Below the pieces are notes generated by a model. It saw nothing but the letters and a program-made list of their open reading frames with translations. It was not told the origin of the DNA and ran no database searches. From Nocardioides luti (lineage in GTDB: Bacteria > Actinomycetota > Actinomycetes > Propionibacteriales > Nocardioidaceae): a stretch of DNA of 64,000 nucleotides. Positions 18,964 through 30,132 of the stretch are shown here, one piece after another. Position numbers and translations under genes: made by a program. The stretch's first letter is position 1; every line of letters begins with the position of its first letter. Where the stretch lies: NCBI RefSeq assembly GCF_014212315.1, contig NZ_JACKXE010000001.1:62001-126000 (forward strand), written 5' to 3'.

Positions 18964-19445
18964 TGCGCGAAGTCGATGTCATGGGTGTCCGGGTCGAGAT
19001 GCCCTCGAACCAGCCGATCGTGCTGCTGCGCGAGGTGACGGGGGAGCGGTATCTCCCGATCTGGATCGGGGCGGTCGAGGCCACCGCGATCGCGTTCGCC
19101 CAGCAGGGGGTGATCCCGCCGCGGCCGCTGACCCACGACCTGATGAAGGACGTGCTGGAGGCGACCGGCAACGCGCTCAGCGAGGTGCGCATCACCGACG
19201 TCAAGGACGGCGTCTTCTTCGCGCTGCTCGTCTTCGAGTCCGGCGCCGAGGTGAGCGCCCGGCCCTCCGACTCGATCGCCCTCGCGCTGCGCACCGGCAC
19301 CCGCATCCTGTGCGCCGAGGAGGTTCTCGACGAGGCCGGCCTGGCCGTGCCGGCGGAGCAGGAGGACGAGGTCGAGGCGTTCCGCGAGTTCCTCGACCAC
19401 GTGACGCCCGAGGACTTCGAGGCGCCGACGGATTCGGACCAGTAG
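18963..19445 (+). CDS. Bifunctional nuclease family protein (DUF151)
   Basis: A 160-residue protein. The DUF151 domain shows VLLREVTGERYLPIWIGAVEATAIAFA, RPLTHDLMKDVLEATG and ARPSDSIALALRTGTRI. Plant and bacterial relatives have reported DNase and RNase activity; the active site is not defined by sequence alone. The C-terminal acidic UVR-like extension (EDEVEAFREFLDHVTPEDF) is typical. It is the Rv1829 counterpart, between two MerR genes. Its GTG start appears leaderless. Confidence 0.88.
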   Translation: MREVDVMGVRVEMPSNQPIVLLREVTGERYLPIWIGAVEATAIAFAQQGVIPPRPLTHDLMKDVLEATGNALSEVRITDVKDGVFFALLVFESGAEVSARPSDSIALALRTGTRILCAEEVLDEAGLAVPAEQEDEVEAFREFLDHVTPEDFEAPTDSDQ

Positions 19446-19471
19446 GTCCCGCTCGGTCCGGGTGAACTCTC

Positions 19472-19494
19472 ACCCTCAAGTAGAGGTTGAGGGT
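19472..19494. promoter_or_regulatory. Perfect inverted repeat, candidate MerR operator
   Basis: ACCCTCAA (19472-19479) and TTGAGGGT (19487-19494) are perfect eight-base arms around a seven-base spacer. It lies between the nuclease gene and the second MerR gene. Related half-sites are at 17543-17551, 19522-19530 (ACCCTCAGG) and 19605-19612 (CTGAGGGT). The shape is typical of dimeric MerR-family sites. Which MerR binds it is unknown. Confidence 0.55.
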
Positions 19495-19515
19495 TGCGAC
19501 ACGCCGCCCACGTCG

Positions 19516-19544
19516 TTGACCACCCTCAGGCGGAGCCTTACCTT
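19516..19544 (+). promoter_or_regulatory. Promoter of the second MerR gene
   Basis: TTGACC (19516-19521) and TACCTT (19539-19544) are separated by 17 bases, a good match to a housekeeping sigma promoter. A CCCTCAGG half-site falls within the spacer, just downstream of the -35. Transcription should start near 19551, giving a leader of about 94 bases with GTTGTCCG (19576-19583) and CGGACAAC (19615-19622) able to form a stem that ends 13 bases before the GGAGG ribosome-binding site. Confidence 0.55.
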
Positions 19545-19644
19545 GAACTGTCTCTGTTGTAACTCCACTGCTGTGGTTGTCCGGTTCCCGGCGTCACACT
19601 TCCCCTGAGGGTTACGGACAACGGAGTAGACCCGCGGAGGACCA

Positions 19645-20247
19645 GTGAACGAGAACGAGCAGGACCGGAGCGCCGACCAGGCAGTGTCGGTCGCTGTCGA
19701 GGCGGCGGAGGAGCAGGGTCTCCTCTTCACCGACGACGTGTCCCCGCTGCCGAGCGACACCGGCTACCGCGGCCCCACGGCGTGCAACGCCGCCGGCATC
19801 ACCTACCGCCAGCTCGACTACTGGGCCCGCACCGGCCTGGTCGAGCCCACCGTGCGCGGCGCGACCGGCTCCGGCACCCAGCGGCTCTACTCCTTCCGCG
19901 ACATCCTGATCCTCAAGGTCATCAAGCGCCTCCTCGACGCCGGCATCTCGCTGCAGCAGATCCGCACGGCCGTCCAGCACCTGCGCAAGCGCGGCACCGA
20001 CGACCTGACCCGCGTCACCCTGATGAGCGATGGCGCCTCGGTCTACGAGTGCACCAGCAACGACGAGATCATCGACCTGCTCCAGGGCGGCCAGGGCGTC
20101 TTCGGCATCGCGATCGGCGGTGTCTGGCAGGAGATCGAGGGCACCCTCGCCCAGCTGCCCAGCGAGCGCACCGCCACCGACGAGTCCGCGGCGCCCAGCG
20201 CCAGCGACGAGCTCGCCGCCCGGCGTGCGGCCCGGCAGACCGGCTGA
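19645..20247 (+). CDS. MerR-family regulator (Rv1830/McdR-like)
   Basis: A 200-residue regulator. The DNA-binding part includes GPTACNAAGITYRQLDYWARTGLVEPTVRGATGSGTQRLY with a typical HTH and wing; a dimerisation helix (DILILKVIKRLLDAGISLQQIRTAVQHL) follows. The C-terminal part (MSDGASVYECTSNDEIIDLLQGGQGVFGIAIGGVWQEIEG) matches Rv1830-type proteins linked to cell division control in mycobacteria. The start is GTG with GGAGG at 19636-19640. The preceding operator-like repeats suggest autoregulation. Confidence 0.87.
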   Translation: MNENEQDRSADQAVSVAVEAAEEQGLLFTDDVSPLPSDTGYRGPTACNAAGITYRQLDYWARTGLVEPTVRGATGSGTQRLYSFRDILILKVIKRLLDAGISLQQIRTAVQHLRKRGTDDLTRVTLMSDGASVYECTSNDEIIDLLQGGQGVFGIAIGGVWQEIEGTLAQLPSERTATDESAAPSASDELAARRAARQTG

Positions 20248-20250
20248 ATC

Positions 20251-20368
20251 TCGATACGGTCGCTGCGCGACCTACTCGATCACCGAAAGCCGCACGACGG
20301 TCGCTGCGCGACCTACTCGATCACCGAAAGCCGCACGACGGTCGCTGCGCGACCTACTCGATCACCGA
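20251..20368. repeat. Three tandem copies of a 41-bp palindromic repeat
   Basis: An exact 41-base period runs from 20256 (copies beginning with ACGGTCGCTGCGCGACC at 20256, 20297 and 20338). The core GGTCG-CTGCG-CGACC is a five-base-pair stem and the downstream TACTCGATCACCGA is conserved. The family is related to the repeats at 7784-7875: the stem there is GGTTG/CAACC, a T-A to C-G compensatory change. It lies directly after the MerR stop and before the riboswitch promoter. The third copy ends at about 20367. Confidence 0.8.
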
Positions 20369-20425
20369 ACGACCCACCTCGGCCCGTCACCTCACCGGTG
20401 GCGGGCCGCTGTGCTGCCCGGCTGG

Positions 20426-20431
20426 TAGATT
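20426..20431 (+). promoter_or_regulatory. -10 box of the gcvP riboswitch transcript
   Basis: TAGATT at 20426-20431 is a good extended -10 candidate placed about 20 bases before the riboswitch P1 region. No convincing -35 is seen. It would give a leader of about 200 bases before the gcvP GTG. Confidence 0.45.
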
Positions 20432-20449
20432 GGCGACCGCTGACAATCC

Positions 20450-20606
20450 CGCACGGGAGAGTCTCCGCCCGCGGGCCCCGGCCCCGGAGCGGAGCGCCGA
20501 AGGGGCAATTCCTCCCCGGAACCTCTCAGGCGCCCGGACCGTGCGGACCAGGCAACTCTGGAGGTCACGACCGCAGGCGAGGGTCGGGGACGACAGAGGG
20601 GGAGGC
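20450..20606 (+). ncRNA. Glycine riboswitch (one clear aptamer, second aptamer reduced)
   Basis: The first aptamer is recognisable from GCACGGGAGAG (20451-20461), GCGCCGAAGGGGCAA (about 20504-20518), CCGGAACCTCTCAGG (20516-20530 region), ACCGTGCGGACCAGG and CAACTCTGGAG. These match the conserved core of Streptomyces glycine riboswitches. A second aptamer is expected downstream in tandem types, but only about 40 bases remain before GACAGAGGGGGAGG (20592-20605), the usual end of aptamer two, so it looks collapsed. The element precedes gcvP and should switch on the glycine cleavage P protein when glycine is high. Confidence 0.85.
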
Positions 20607-20635
20607 GTCCCGATCGACCCCGATGAGGAGCCTCC

Positions 20636-23499
<2,864 letters not shown>

Positions 23500-23503
<4 letters not shown>

Positions 23504-24864
23504 GCGCCCCGGCCGCGGGCGTCGGTGTCGCCGACCTGACCGGTCGGCGCCTGCACGCCCGGGTCGCGCACGCCCAGGCGGAGGGCCGGTTGCCCTCGGT
23601 CGTGGCGGGCGTGGTGCGCGACGGTCGCCTGGCCTGGGCGGGGGCGTACGGCGCCGATCTGCTCGAGGACCACGACCCGTTCGACGTGCAGTACCGCATC
23701 GGCTCGATCACCAAGACGATGACCGCGGTGCTCGTCCTGCAGCTGGTCCGGGACGGCCGGCTCTCGCTCGACGAGCCGGCCTCGGTCGTCCTCGGCGACG
23801 TCGGGTACGCCGACCGGACGCTCCGCTCCCTGCTCGCGCACAGCTCCGGCATGCAGTCCGAGCCCACCGGCTCGTGGTGGGAGCGCTCGGCGGGCCTGTC
23901 GTGGGACGAGCTCGCCGCCGCGAACGACGGCTCCGGCTCCGTGCTGCCCGGGCAGCGGCAGTTCCACTACTCGAACCTCGGCTACGCGCTGCTCGGCGAG
24001 GTCGCGGCCCGGGTGCTGGGGGAGTCGTGGTGGGACTGCGTGCTCACCCGGATCCTCGAGCCGCTGGGCCTGCACCGCACGACGTACCTCCCCGACGGGG
24101 CGGCCGCGCAGGGGCGCAGCGTGCACCCCTACGCCTCGACGCTCGTCGACGAGCCGGCCACCGACACCGGGGCCATGGCGCCCGCGGGGCAGGTGTGGGC
24201 CACGCTCGGCGACCTGGCGACGTACGCCTGCTTCCTGCTCGACGGGCACCCCGACGTCCTGTCGGCGGACCTGCTGGCCGAGGCCTTCGGGCCGCAGTCC
24301 GGCAGTGCGGCCGACGGGCTGGGCTACGCCCACGGGCTCGGGTTCCAGATCTTCCCCGGCGGCTCCGGCACGCTCGCCGGCCACACCGGCTCGATGCCGG
24401 GCTTCATCGCGACCGCGCTCGTCGACCGGCGGCGCTCGACCGGCGCCGTCGTGCTCGCGAACGCGACCACGGGCTACTCGCCCGCGGCGCTGGCGATCGA
24501 GCTGCTCGAGGAGCTCGAGCGCTGCGAGCCGACCCTCGCCCGGCCGTGGGTCGCGACCGCCGCCGTGCCCGCCGAGCTGGTCGACGCGCTCGGCGTCTGG
24601 CACTGGGGCAACACGCCGTTCGTCTTCCGCATGGAGGGCGCCGCGCTCGTGGCCCGTCGCAACGGTGTCGAGATGTACCGCTTCGTGGTCGTCGACGGCG
24701 AGGTCCGCGGCACCGGCGGCTACCACGCCGGCGAGCGGCTGCACGTCGTCCGTCGTGACGACGGGTCGGTCAGCCACCTCGACGTCGCGACCTTCATCTA
24801 CACGCGCACGCCCTACGACCCCGACGCCCCGGCGCCGGGTGGGCACCCGGGGCCGGCGTACTGA
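23500..24864 (+). CDS. Serine hydrolase of the beta-lactamase (class C) family
   Basis: A 454-residue protein. The nucleophile motif is SITK (Ser69, Lys72), the tyrosine motif is YSN (Tyr157), and HTG appears in [11 protein letters not shown]. These are the three class C/penicillin-binding protein signatures, as in esterases such as EstB. No signal peptide is seen, so a cytosolic esterase or peptidase is likely. The start at 23500 overlaps the gcvP TGA (ATGA); a longer frame from 23473 exists but would overlap gcvP more deeply. Co-transcription with gcvP is likely; a functional link to glycine is not known. Confidence 0.82.
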
Positions 24865-24890
24865 CGGCTTCGGTGGGCGGTGCCGGGTGA

Positions 24891-25145
24891 GCGGTGAGCT
24901 GCCCACCGTTGTCGTCGAGCGAACGGTGGCTGGCGCACCGCCGGATGGCGGGTGGCTGGGGGAGCGGTGGGTCAGCCACCGTTTCGTGAAGCCAGACGGT
25001 GGCTGGCGCACCGCCGGGCGAGCGGTGACCTGTCAACCCCCGGCAGGCCCGAGCAGGTTCACCAGTCACCGCCGGACCGGTGGCGCCTCGGGCAGCGGTG
25101 ACCTGCCAACCCCCTGCGGAGCCGGGGTGGTTGACAGGTCACCGC
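24891..25145. repeat. Array of four 51-bp hairpin elements
   Basis: Four elements, each exactly 51 bases, start with GCGGTG and end with CACCGC: 24891-24941, 24964-25014, 25022-25072 and 25095-25145. The first two share one sequence type (arms GCGGTG...CCACCGTT), the last two another (GCGGTGACCTG...AACC/GGTT...). Spacers are 22, 7 and 22 bases. In the last, 17-base arms pair with a single mismatch around a 17-base loop. The array fills the gap between two convergent genes and may act as a terminator; no coding function is seen. Confidence 0.8.
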
Positions 25146-25164
25146 CCAAGCGCCTCCCGCGTCG

Positions 25165-25668
25165 TCACTCGATGTCGGTCTTGGTGACCTCGAGGACGTA
25201 GCGGAACGCGTTGTCGCAGTCGAGCGGGACGGTGCGCGAGCCCCACCGCAGGGTGAGGTCGGTGGCGAGCCGCTTGTGGAAGCCGTCGACCGTGATGTGC
25301 TGGCCGGCGTCGTCCATCTCCTCGTGGACGGGGAGCTTCTTGCCGACGCGGTCGGCGGTGCCCTTCACGACGGCCTTCTTGCCGGCCAGCGTGAGGACGG
25401 CGCGGACGTCGCTGCCGTCGAGGAAGGGCTTCGCCGCCTCGCGGCTGGTGCCCTTCTCGCCGACGACGAGCTGGAAGACGTTGCCGTAGGTCTCGTTCTC
25501 GTAGACGCTCGCGTAGACGTCCTTGCCGTGGATCGTGCCGGTGCACTCGACGAGGTGACCGCGCTCGGTCTCGGTCGTGGTGGCGGCGTGCGCCGGAGCC
25601 GCGCCCAGCCCGATCAGGGCGGAGGTCGCGACGACGGCCAGGCTGCCGGTGATCAGCTGGGTGCGCAT
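25165..25668 (-). CDS. Small secreted protein, function unknown
   Basis: A 167-residue protein with a Sec signal peptide (MRTQLITGSLAVVATSALIGLGAAPAHA, cleaved before ATTTETERG). The mature part has two cysteines (VECTG, LDCDN) that may form a disulphide, and a beta-rich pattern with GKDVYASVYENETYGNVFQLVV. I do not recognise a domain. The ATG at 25668 follows an AGGAG ribosome-binding site. The frame is open further upstream through a VOC-like fragment, but the signal peptide and ribosome-binding site fix this start. Confidence 0.75.
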   Translation of the reverse strand: MRTQLITGSLAVVATSALIGLGAAPAHAATTTETERGHLVECTGTIHGKDVYASVYENETYGNVFQLVVGEKGTSREAAKPFLDGSDVRAVLTLAGKKAVVKGTADRVGKKLPVHEEMDDAGQHITVDGFHKRLATDLTLRWGSRTVPLDCDNAFRYVLEVTKTDIE

Positions 25669-25758
25669 GGTAGTGGTGCTCCTGGGGTGTCGTTGGCGGA
25701 TGAACGACGGGGATACGCCCGGGGAGCGGGGCCGGTTGCACGCCCGGCGGCCGGTCTG

Positions 25759-25845
25759 GACCGGCTGCTCCACGCAGAGCTCGTTGCCCTCGGGATCGGT
25801 CACCACGACCAGGTCGCCGCCGTCGTGGGTGGCGCACCCCCATCA
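25759..25845 (-). pseudogene. Remnant of a VOC/glyoxalase-family C-terminus
   Basis: Between the pmbA stop and the secreted-protein gene, the minus strand encodes HDGGDLVVVTDPEGNELCVEQP preceded by a stop at 25846-25848 (quoted here in two halves as GGDLVVVTDPEGN and ELCVEQP). The DPEGNE-x-C(V/L) pattern is the typical last strand of vicinal-oxygen-chelate proteins, including the metal-ligand Glu. There is no upstream VOC domain, so this appears to be a fragment left by deletion. It is in frame with the downstream gene but not needed for its start. Confidence 0.4.
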
Positions 25846-27225
25846 CATGGCCTGAGACACGCTCGACATGTTGAAGTCCGGGACCCGCAGGGCCGGCATC
25901 GCCGTCCTCGAGAAGTAGTCGTCGCCCCACTCGCGACTGAAGCTCGGGACGGTGGCGGAGGCGTGGGAGAACCTCCGCAGCAGGTCGACGGGCGACTCGT
26001 TGAAGCGGAAGTTGTTGACCGAGCCGGTGATCTCGCCGTTCTCGATGAGGTAGACGCCGTCGCGGGTCAGGCCGGTGAGCAGGAGGGTCTGCTCCTCCAC
26101 GGCCCGGATGTACCACAGGCAGGTGAGCAGCAGCCCGCGCTCGGTGCCGGCGACCAGGTCCTCGACCGAGCCCGCGCCGCCGTCGACCGACAGCACCAGG
26201 TTGTCGACCATCGGGGTGACCGGCTGCTGGGTCATCGCGGCGGAGTGCCGGGTCTGGATCAACGACGTGAGGTCGCCGCCACGGATCCAGTCGGTGCGAC
26301 CCAGCGGCAGGCCGTTGTCGAACACCGAGGACTCATTGTCCGAGGAGGCGGCGAGCGCGAAGGGCGCGCACTCGAGGCCGGGGTACGCCGGGTCCGAGAA
26401 CAGGTCGACCTCCGGCCGGGCGATCGGGTCGCCGATGCGGGTGCCGACGCCGCGCTTGCTGTAGACCGACTGGCCCTCGTGGGCGACGCGCGCGCCGGCG
26501 TACCAGTAGGCGTCGATCATCAGGTCGGCCACCGCGGTGGGCGGCAGGATCGTGTCGTAGCGACCGGCCGGCAGGTCCACGCGGCGGGCACCCCAGCCGA
26601 GGCGCTGCTCGAGGGTGGCCTCCAGGGCGAGCGCGTCGACGTCGGCGAAGTCGCGGGTGGCGCCGCCGACCCACGCGCTCTCGGTGAGGTCGGCGGTCTT
26701 GCCCGTGCAGCCGTAGTGACCGGTCGGCTGGACGTGGCGCAGGCGCAGGCCGCTGGTGGAGCCGACGTACGTCGTCGTGGACTGGTGGTTCACGAAGCCG
26801 TAGAGGATCCGGCCGCCGCCCGACGCCCGGCCGAAGGCCTCGCCGAGCGCAGGGGCGAACGCGTCGTAGACGTGGATGTCGGTCGGGACCGGGGCGTCGT
26901 CCCAGTCGGGGGAGACCGCGTCCCGGACCAGGTCGTTCGCGTCTTCGGCGGGCGAGCCGGCCCGGGCGGCGGCGTCGGCCGCCTCGACCAGCGCGGTGAC
27001 CTGCGCCTGGGTGGTGGCGCTGCCGGTCACGGACCCCGTGGCCGTGCCGTCCCCGCTGCGGATGAAGGACACGATCGTGACCGTGATTCCGTGCATCACG
27101 CCGTTGGTCGTCAGCGTGTTGTTGGCCCACCGCAGGTTGGCGCTCGTGGCGTCGCGGACGATCGCGATGCAGTCGTCGGCCGTCGAGGTCGTGACCGCGT
27201 GGTCGACCAGGCTCTGGGGTGTCAT
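25843..27225 (-). CDS. pmbA: TldE/PmbA-like subunit of the TldD/TldE metalloprotease
   Basis: A 460-residue TldE/PmbA family protein. The C-terminal [11 protein letters not shown] is the family's conserved ending, and the middle carries [21 protein letters not shown] and [17 protein letters not shown]. The metal-binding HExxxH motif is absent, as expected for the TldE subunit. Together with TldD it degrades unfolded peptides and matures some ribosomal peptides. Its ATG overlaps the last base of the tldD stop (TGATG), so translation is coupled. Confidence 0.9.
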   Translation of the reverse strand: MTPQSLVDHAVTTSTADDCIAIVRDATSANLRWANNTLTTNGVMHGITVTIVSFIRSGDGTATGSVTGSATTQAQVTALVEAADAAARAGSPAEDANDLVRDAVSPDWDDAPVPTDIHVYDAFAPALGEAFGRASGGGRILYGFVNHQSTTTYVGSTSGLRLRHVQPTGHYGCTGKTADLTESAWVGGATRDFADVDALALEATLEQRLGWGARRVDLPAGRYDTILPPTAVADLMIDAYWYAGARVAHEGQSVYSKRGVGTRIGDPIARPEVDLFSDPAYPGLECAPFALAASSDNESSVFDNGLPLGRTDWIRGGDLTSLIQTRHSAAMTQQPVTPMVDNLVLSVDGGAGSVEDLVAGTERGLLLTCLWYIRAVEEQTLLLTGLTRDGVYLIENGEITGSVNNFRFNESPVDLLRRFSHASATVPSFSREWGDDYFSRTAMPALRVPDFNMSSVSQAM

Positions 27226-28754
27226 CACTTGCCTGCCTCGTCGTTGGTGTTGAGGATGTTGACGCCGCGGAACAGCGACGTCGGGCAGCCGTGGCTGACG
27301 CTCGCGACCTGGCCGGGCTGGGCCTTGCCGCAGTTGAAGGCGCCGCCGAGCACCCAGGTCTCCGGGCCGCCGACGGCCTCCATCGAGCCCCAGAACTCCG
27401 TGGTCGTGGCCTGGTAGGCGACGTCGCGGACCTGGCCCACGAGCTCGCCGTCGGTGATCGTGTAGAACCGCTGCCCGGTGAACTGGAAGTTGAAGCGCTG
27501 CATGTCGATGGACCACGACTTGTCGCCGACGATGTAGAGGCCGCGCTCGACGCGCCCGATCAGCTCCTCGGTGCTGGGGCCGTCGGGCGCCGGCTGCAGC
27601 GAGACGTTGGCCATCCGCTGGATCGGGATGTGGCCGGGCGAGTCGGCGTAGGCACAGCCGTTGGACCGGCCCCGACCGTCCGGCCCGGGGTTGAGCTCGG
27701 GCTTCATGTGCGCCATGGGGCGGTCCAGCTGGTAGCCCACCAGCACGCCGTCGCGCACGATGTCCCAGCTCTGGGTCTCGACGCCCTCGTCGTCGTAGCC
27801 GATCGTGGCGAGGCCGTGCTCGACCGTCCGGTCGCCGGTGACGTTCATGACGCCGGAGCCGTACTGCAGGGTCCCGAGCTTGTCGTACGTCGCGAACGAC
27901 GTGCCGGCGTAGTTGGCCTCGTAGCCGAGCGCGCGGTCCAGCTCGGTGGCGTGCCCGATCGACTCGTGGATCGTGAGCCACAGGTTCGACGGGTGGATGA
28001 CCAGGTCGTAGCTCCCGGCCTCGATGCTCGGGGCCTTGAGCTTCTCGGCGAGCAGCTCGGGGACCTGGTCGATCTCGTCGTCCCAGTCCCAGCTGCCGTC
28101 GGTGAGGTATTCCCACCCGCGCCCGACCGGCGGCGCGATCGACGCCATCGAGTCGAACGTGTCGGCGCCCGCGCCCATCGCCTCGAAGCCCGGCTGCAGC
28201 CGCACCCGCTGCTGCGTCGTGCGGGTGCCGGCCAGGTCGGCGTAGTACTTGTTCTCCTGCACCTGGAGGAGGTACGCCGAGGCGTGGTCGACCGCGGCGC
28301 CGGTGCGCAGCCGGTCGGTCCAGTCGATGAGGACGGCGGCCTTCTCGGCGACCGGCACCTCGAGCGGGTTCACGTCGTACGACGACACCCAGGTGACGTC
28401 GTCGTGGACCGGCTCGGGGGCGATCTCGATCGGCGTGCTGGTCATCTCGGCGGCGACCAGGGCGACGGCGACCGCGCTCTCGGTCACCCGCACGGCCTCG
28501 TCGGTCGTGAGGAAGACCCCCGACGCGAAGCCCCACGAGCCGTGGTGGATGACCCGGACCGCGAAGCCGAGGTCCTCGGTGTCGCTCGCACCCTGCAGGA
28601 CGCCGTCGCGGACGCCGAGCCGTTGGTAGCGAACCCGCTCGAAGCGGAAGTCCGCGTGCGAGACGCCGAGCTCCCGGGCCCGCTGCAGGGCGGCGTCCCC
28701 GAGCGAGCGGTAGGGCAGCGAGCTGAAGGTCGGATCGAGGCCGGGTCCACTCAT
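27225..28754 (-). CDS. tldD: TldD-like metalloprotease subunit
   Basis: A 509-residue TldD family protein. The zinc motif HESIGHATELD (from about residue 262) is complete, and GGAFNCGKAQPGQVASVSHGCP near the C-terminus is typical. It forms the catalytic half of the TldD/TldE heterodimer with the next gene. The ATG at 28754 lies seven bases after a TAGGTT -10 box on the minus strand (28762-28767), so the transcript is probably leaderless. No RiPP precursor gene is evident next to it. Confidence 0.92.
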   Translation of the reverse strand: MSGPGLDPTFSSLPYRSLGDAALQRARELGVSHADFRFERVRYQRLGVRDGVLQGASDTEDLGFAVRVIHHGSWGFASGVFLTTDEAVRVTESAVAVALVAAEMTSTPIEIAPEPVHDDVTWVSSYDVNPLEVPVAEKAAVLIDWTDRLRTGAAVDHASAYLLQVQENKYYADLAGTRTTQQRVRLQPGFEAMGAGADTFDSMASIAPPVGRGWEYLTDGSWDWDDEIDQVPELLAEKLKAPSIEAGSYDLVIHPSNLWLTIHESIGHATELDRALGYEANYAGTSFATYDKLGTLQYGSGVMNVTGDRTVEHGLATIGYDDEGVETQSWDIVRDGVLVGYQLDRPMAHMKPELNPGPDGRGRSNGCAYADSPGHIPIQRMANVSLQPAPDGPSTEELIGRVERGLYIVGDKSWSIDMQRFNFQFTGQRFYTITDGELVGQVRDVAYQATTTEFWGSMEAVGGPETWVLGGAFNCGKAQPGQVASVSHGCPTSLFRGVNILNTNDEAGK

Positions 28755-28807
28755 GCCGACGAACCTAGCCGATGCCCGCCACCGAGTTCCGGTCCGACGC
28801 GGTGGGC

Positions 28808-29566
28808 TCAGGGCCGTCCGCGCACCGCCCAGGCGGAGGCGGTGATCGAGAACGGGGCCGGGCCGAGGCGCTCGGCGCACCGGTCGCGCAGGCGGGCGCG
28901 GGCGGTGTCGTCGAGGGAGCGGACGTACTCGCCGAGAGGACCGACCCCGAAGGTGTACGGCTCCCACCACTCCTCGAACGACGCCGACGGCACCGTCACG
29001 GTCAGCACCCCGGAGACGACGTCGGACCAGCCGGCGGCGGCGGCGAGCTCCTCGAGGTGACCCGCACGGGCGCCGGGGAGCCCGTCCTCGGCGATCGCGC
29101 CCGGGTCGAGCTCACGGGCGACCTCCCAGACCGTGCTGAGCGGGCTGCGGCCGCCGTCGTGGTCCCAGACGCAGGCGGCGGCCACGCCGTCGGGCCTGGT
29201 CACCCGGGCCATCTCGCGGAGACCGCCGGCCGGGTCGCTCATGAAGTGCACGACCAGCTGGGCCACCGTGGCGTCGAACTCGCGGTCGGGGTGGGGAAGG
29301 TGCTCGGCCGTCCCGGTCACGACGTCGACGTCCGGCAGCCGCTCGTGCAGCCCGGCCACGAACGGCGGGGAGGGGTCGATCGCGGCCACGTGGTCGGCGC
29401 CCACCCGGCGTACGAGCTCGGTGGTGAGCGCGCCCGGGCCGCAGCCGACGTCGAGGACCCGCTGCCCGGGAGCGATCCCCGCGAAGTCGGCGAACTCGAG
29501 GCCGAGCGGGACGGCGAAGCGGCCCATGAACCGGGCGTAGGCGTCCGGCGGCACGAGGAAGGTCAT
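28808..29566 (-). CDS. Class I SAM-dependent methyltransferase
   Basis: A 252-residue protein. SAM-binding motif I is QRVLDVGCGPGALTTELVRR, motif II is DVVTGTAEHLPHPD, and the motif IV region is FDATVAQLVVHFMSDP. It is of the UbiE/methyltransferase-11 type, with an unpredicted substrate. A TACTTT -10 box on the minus strand (29573-29578) sits six bases from the ATG, fitting leaderless transcription. It is divergent from the PNPOx-like gene at 29624. Confidence 0.85.
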   Translation of the reverse strand: MTFLVPPDAYARFMGRFAVPLGLEFADFAGIAPGQRVLDVGCGPGALTTELVRRVGADHVAAIDPSPPFVAGLHERLPDVDVVTGTAEHLPHPDREFDATVAQLVVHFMSDPAGGLREMARVTRPDGVAAACVWDHDGGRSPLSTVWEVARELDPGAIAEDGLPGARAGHLEELAAAAGWSDVVSGVLTVTVPSASFEEWWEPYTFGVGPLGEYVRSLDDTARARLRDRCAERLGPAPFSITASAWAVRGRP

Positions 29567-29623
29567 ACGTCGAAAGTAGACCTGTCGGGGCGTGTCCGAC
29601 AGCCTGCCGGGTACGGCCCCCGC

Positions 29624-30100
29624 ATGACTGACACCGAGGACACCAAGAAGCTCGTCGACCTGTTGAAGGACCAGCACATCGGCATGCTCACGACCTATGG
29701 CCCGGACGGCCCGCGCAGCCTGCCGATGGCCCGCCAGGAGGTGGAGCCGGACGCCGAGCTGTGGTTCATCTCGGCCCGCGACACCGCCCACACCCGCGCG
29801 ATCCAGTCCGAGCCGAGCGTGGCGCTCACGTTCTCCTCGCGCGACAGCTGGGTGGCCCTCACGGGTCGCGCCGCGGTCGTCGACGACGACGCCAAGCTCA
29901 AGGAGCTGTGGAACACGTTCGCCGAGGCGTGGCTGCCCGGCGGCCCCGAGGACCCGAACGCCGTGCTCATCAAGGTCGAGGTCGACCACGGGGAGTACTG
30001 GGACACCCCCGGCAGCAAGGTCGCGTCGCTGATCAGCTTCGCGAAGAGCAAGCTCACGGGCGAGCCGTACGAGTCCGACCACGGGACCGTCACCCCCTGA
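29624..30100 (+). CDS. Pyridoxamine-phosphate-oxidase-fold protein (general stress protein 26 type)
   Basis: A 158-residue split-barrel flavin-binding-type protein. HIGMLTTYGPDGPRSLPMAR matches the N-terminal strand pair of the family, and DSWVALTGRAAVVDDDAKLKELW and GEYWDTPGSKVASLISFAKSKLTGE match the general stress protein 26 subgroup. It probably binds FMN, FAD or F420. The substrate is unknown. A TACGGC element at 29612-29617 may be a weak -10 box seven bases before the ATG. Confidence 0.82.
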   Translation: MTDTEDTKKLVDLLKDQHIGMLTTYGPDGPRSLPMARQEVEPDAELWFISARDTAHTRAIQSEPSVALTFSSRDSWVALTGRAAVVDDDAKLKELWNTFAEAWLPGGPEDPNAVLIKVEVDHGEYWDTPGSKVASLISFAKSKLTGEPYESDHGTVTP

Positions 30101-30132
30101 CGGACGGCCGCACCGGTCCGGCCGGCTCCAGG

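Noticed and set aside
20251..20368. CRISPR-like array
   Set aside because: The repeats are 41 bases, exactly tandem with no unique spacers, and no cas genes are near.
24891..25145. CRISPR or IS remnant
   Set aside because: Elements are self-complementary hairpins of two types with 7-22 base spacers, no transposase and no spacers of uniform length.
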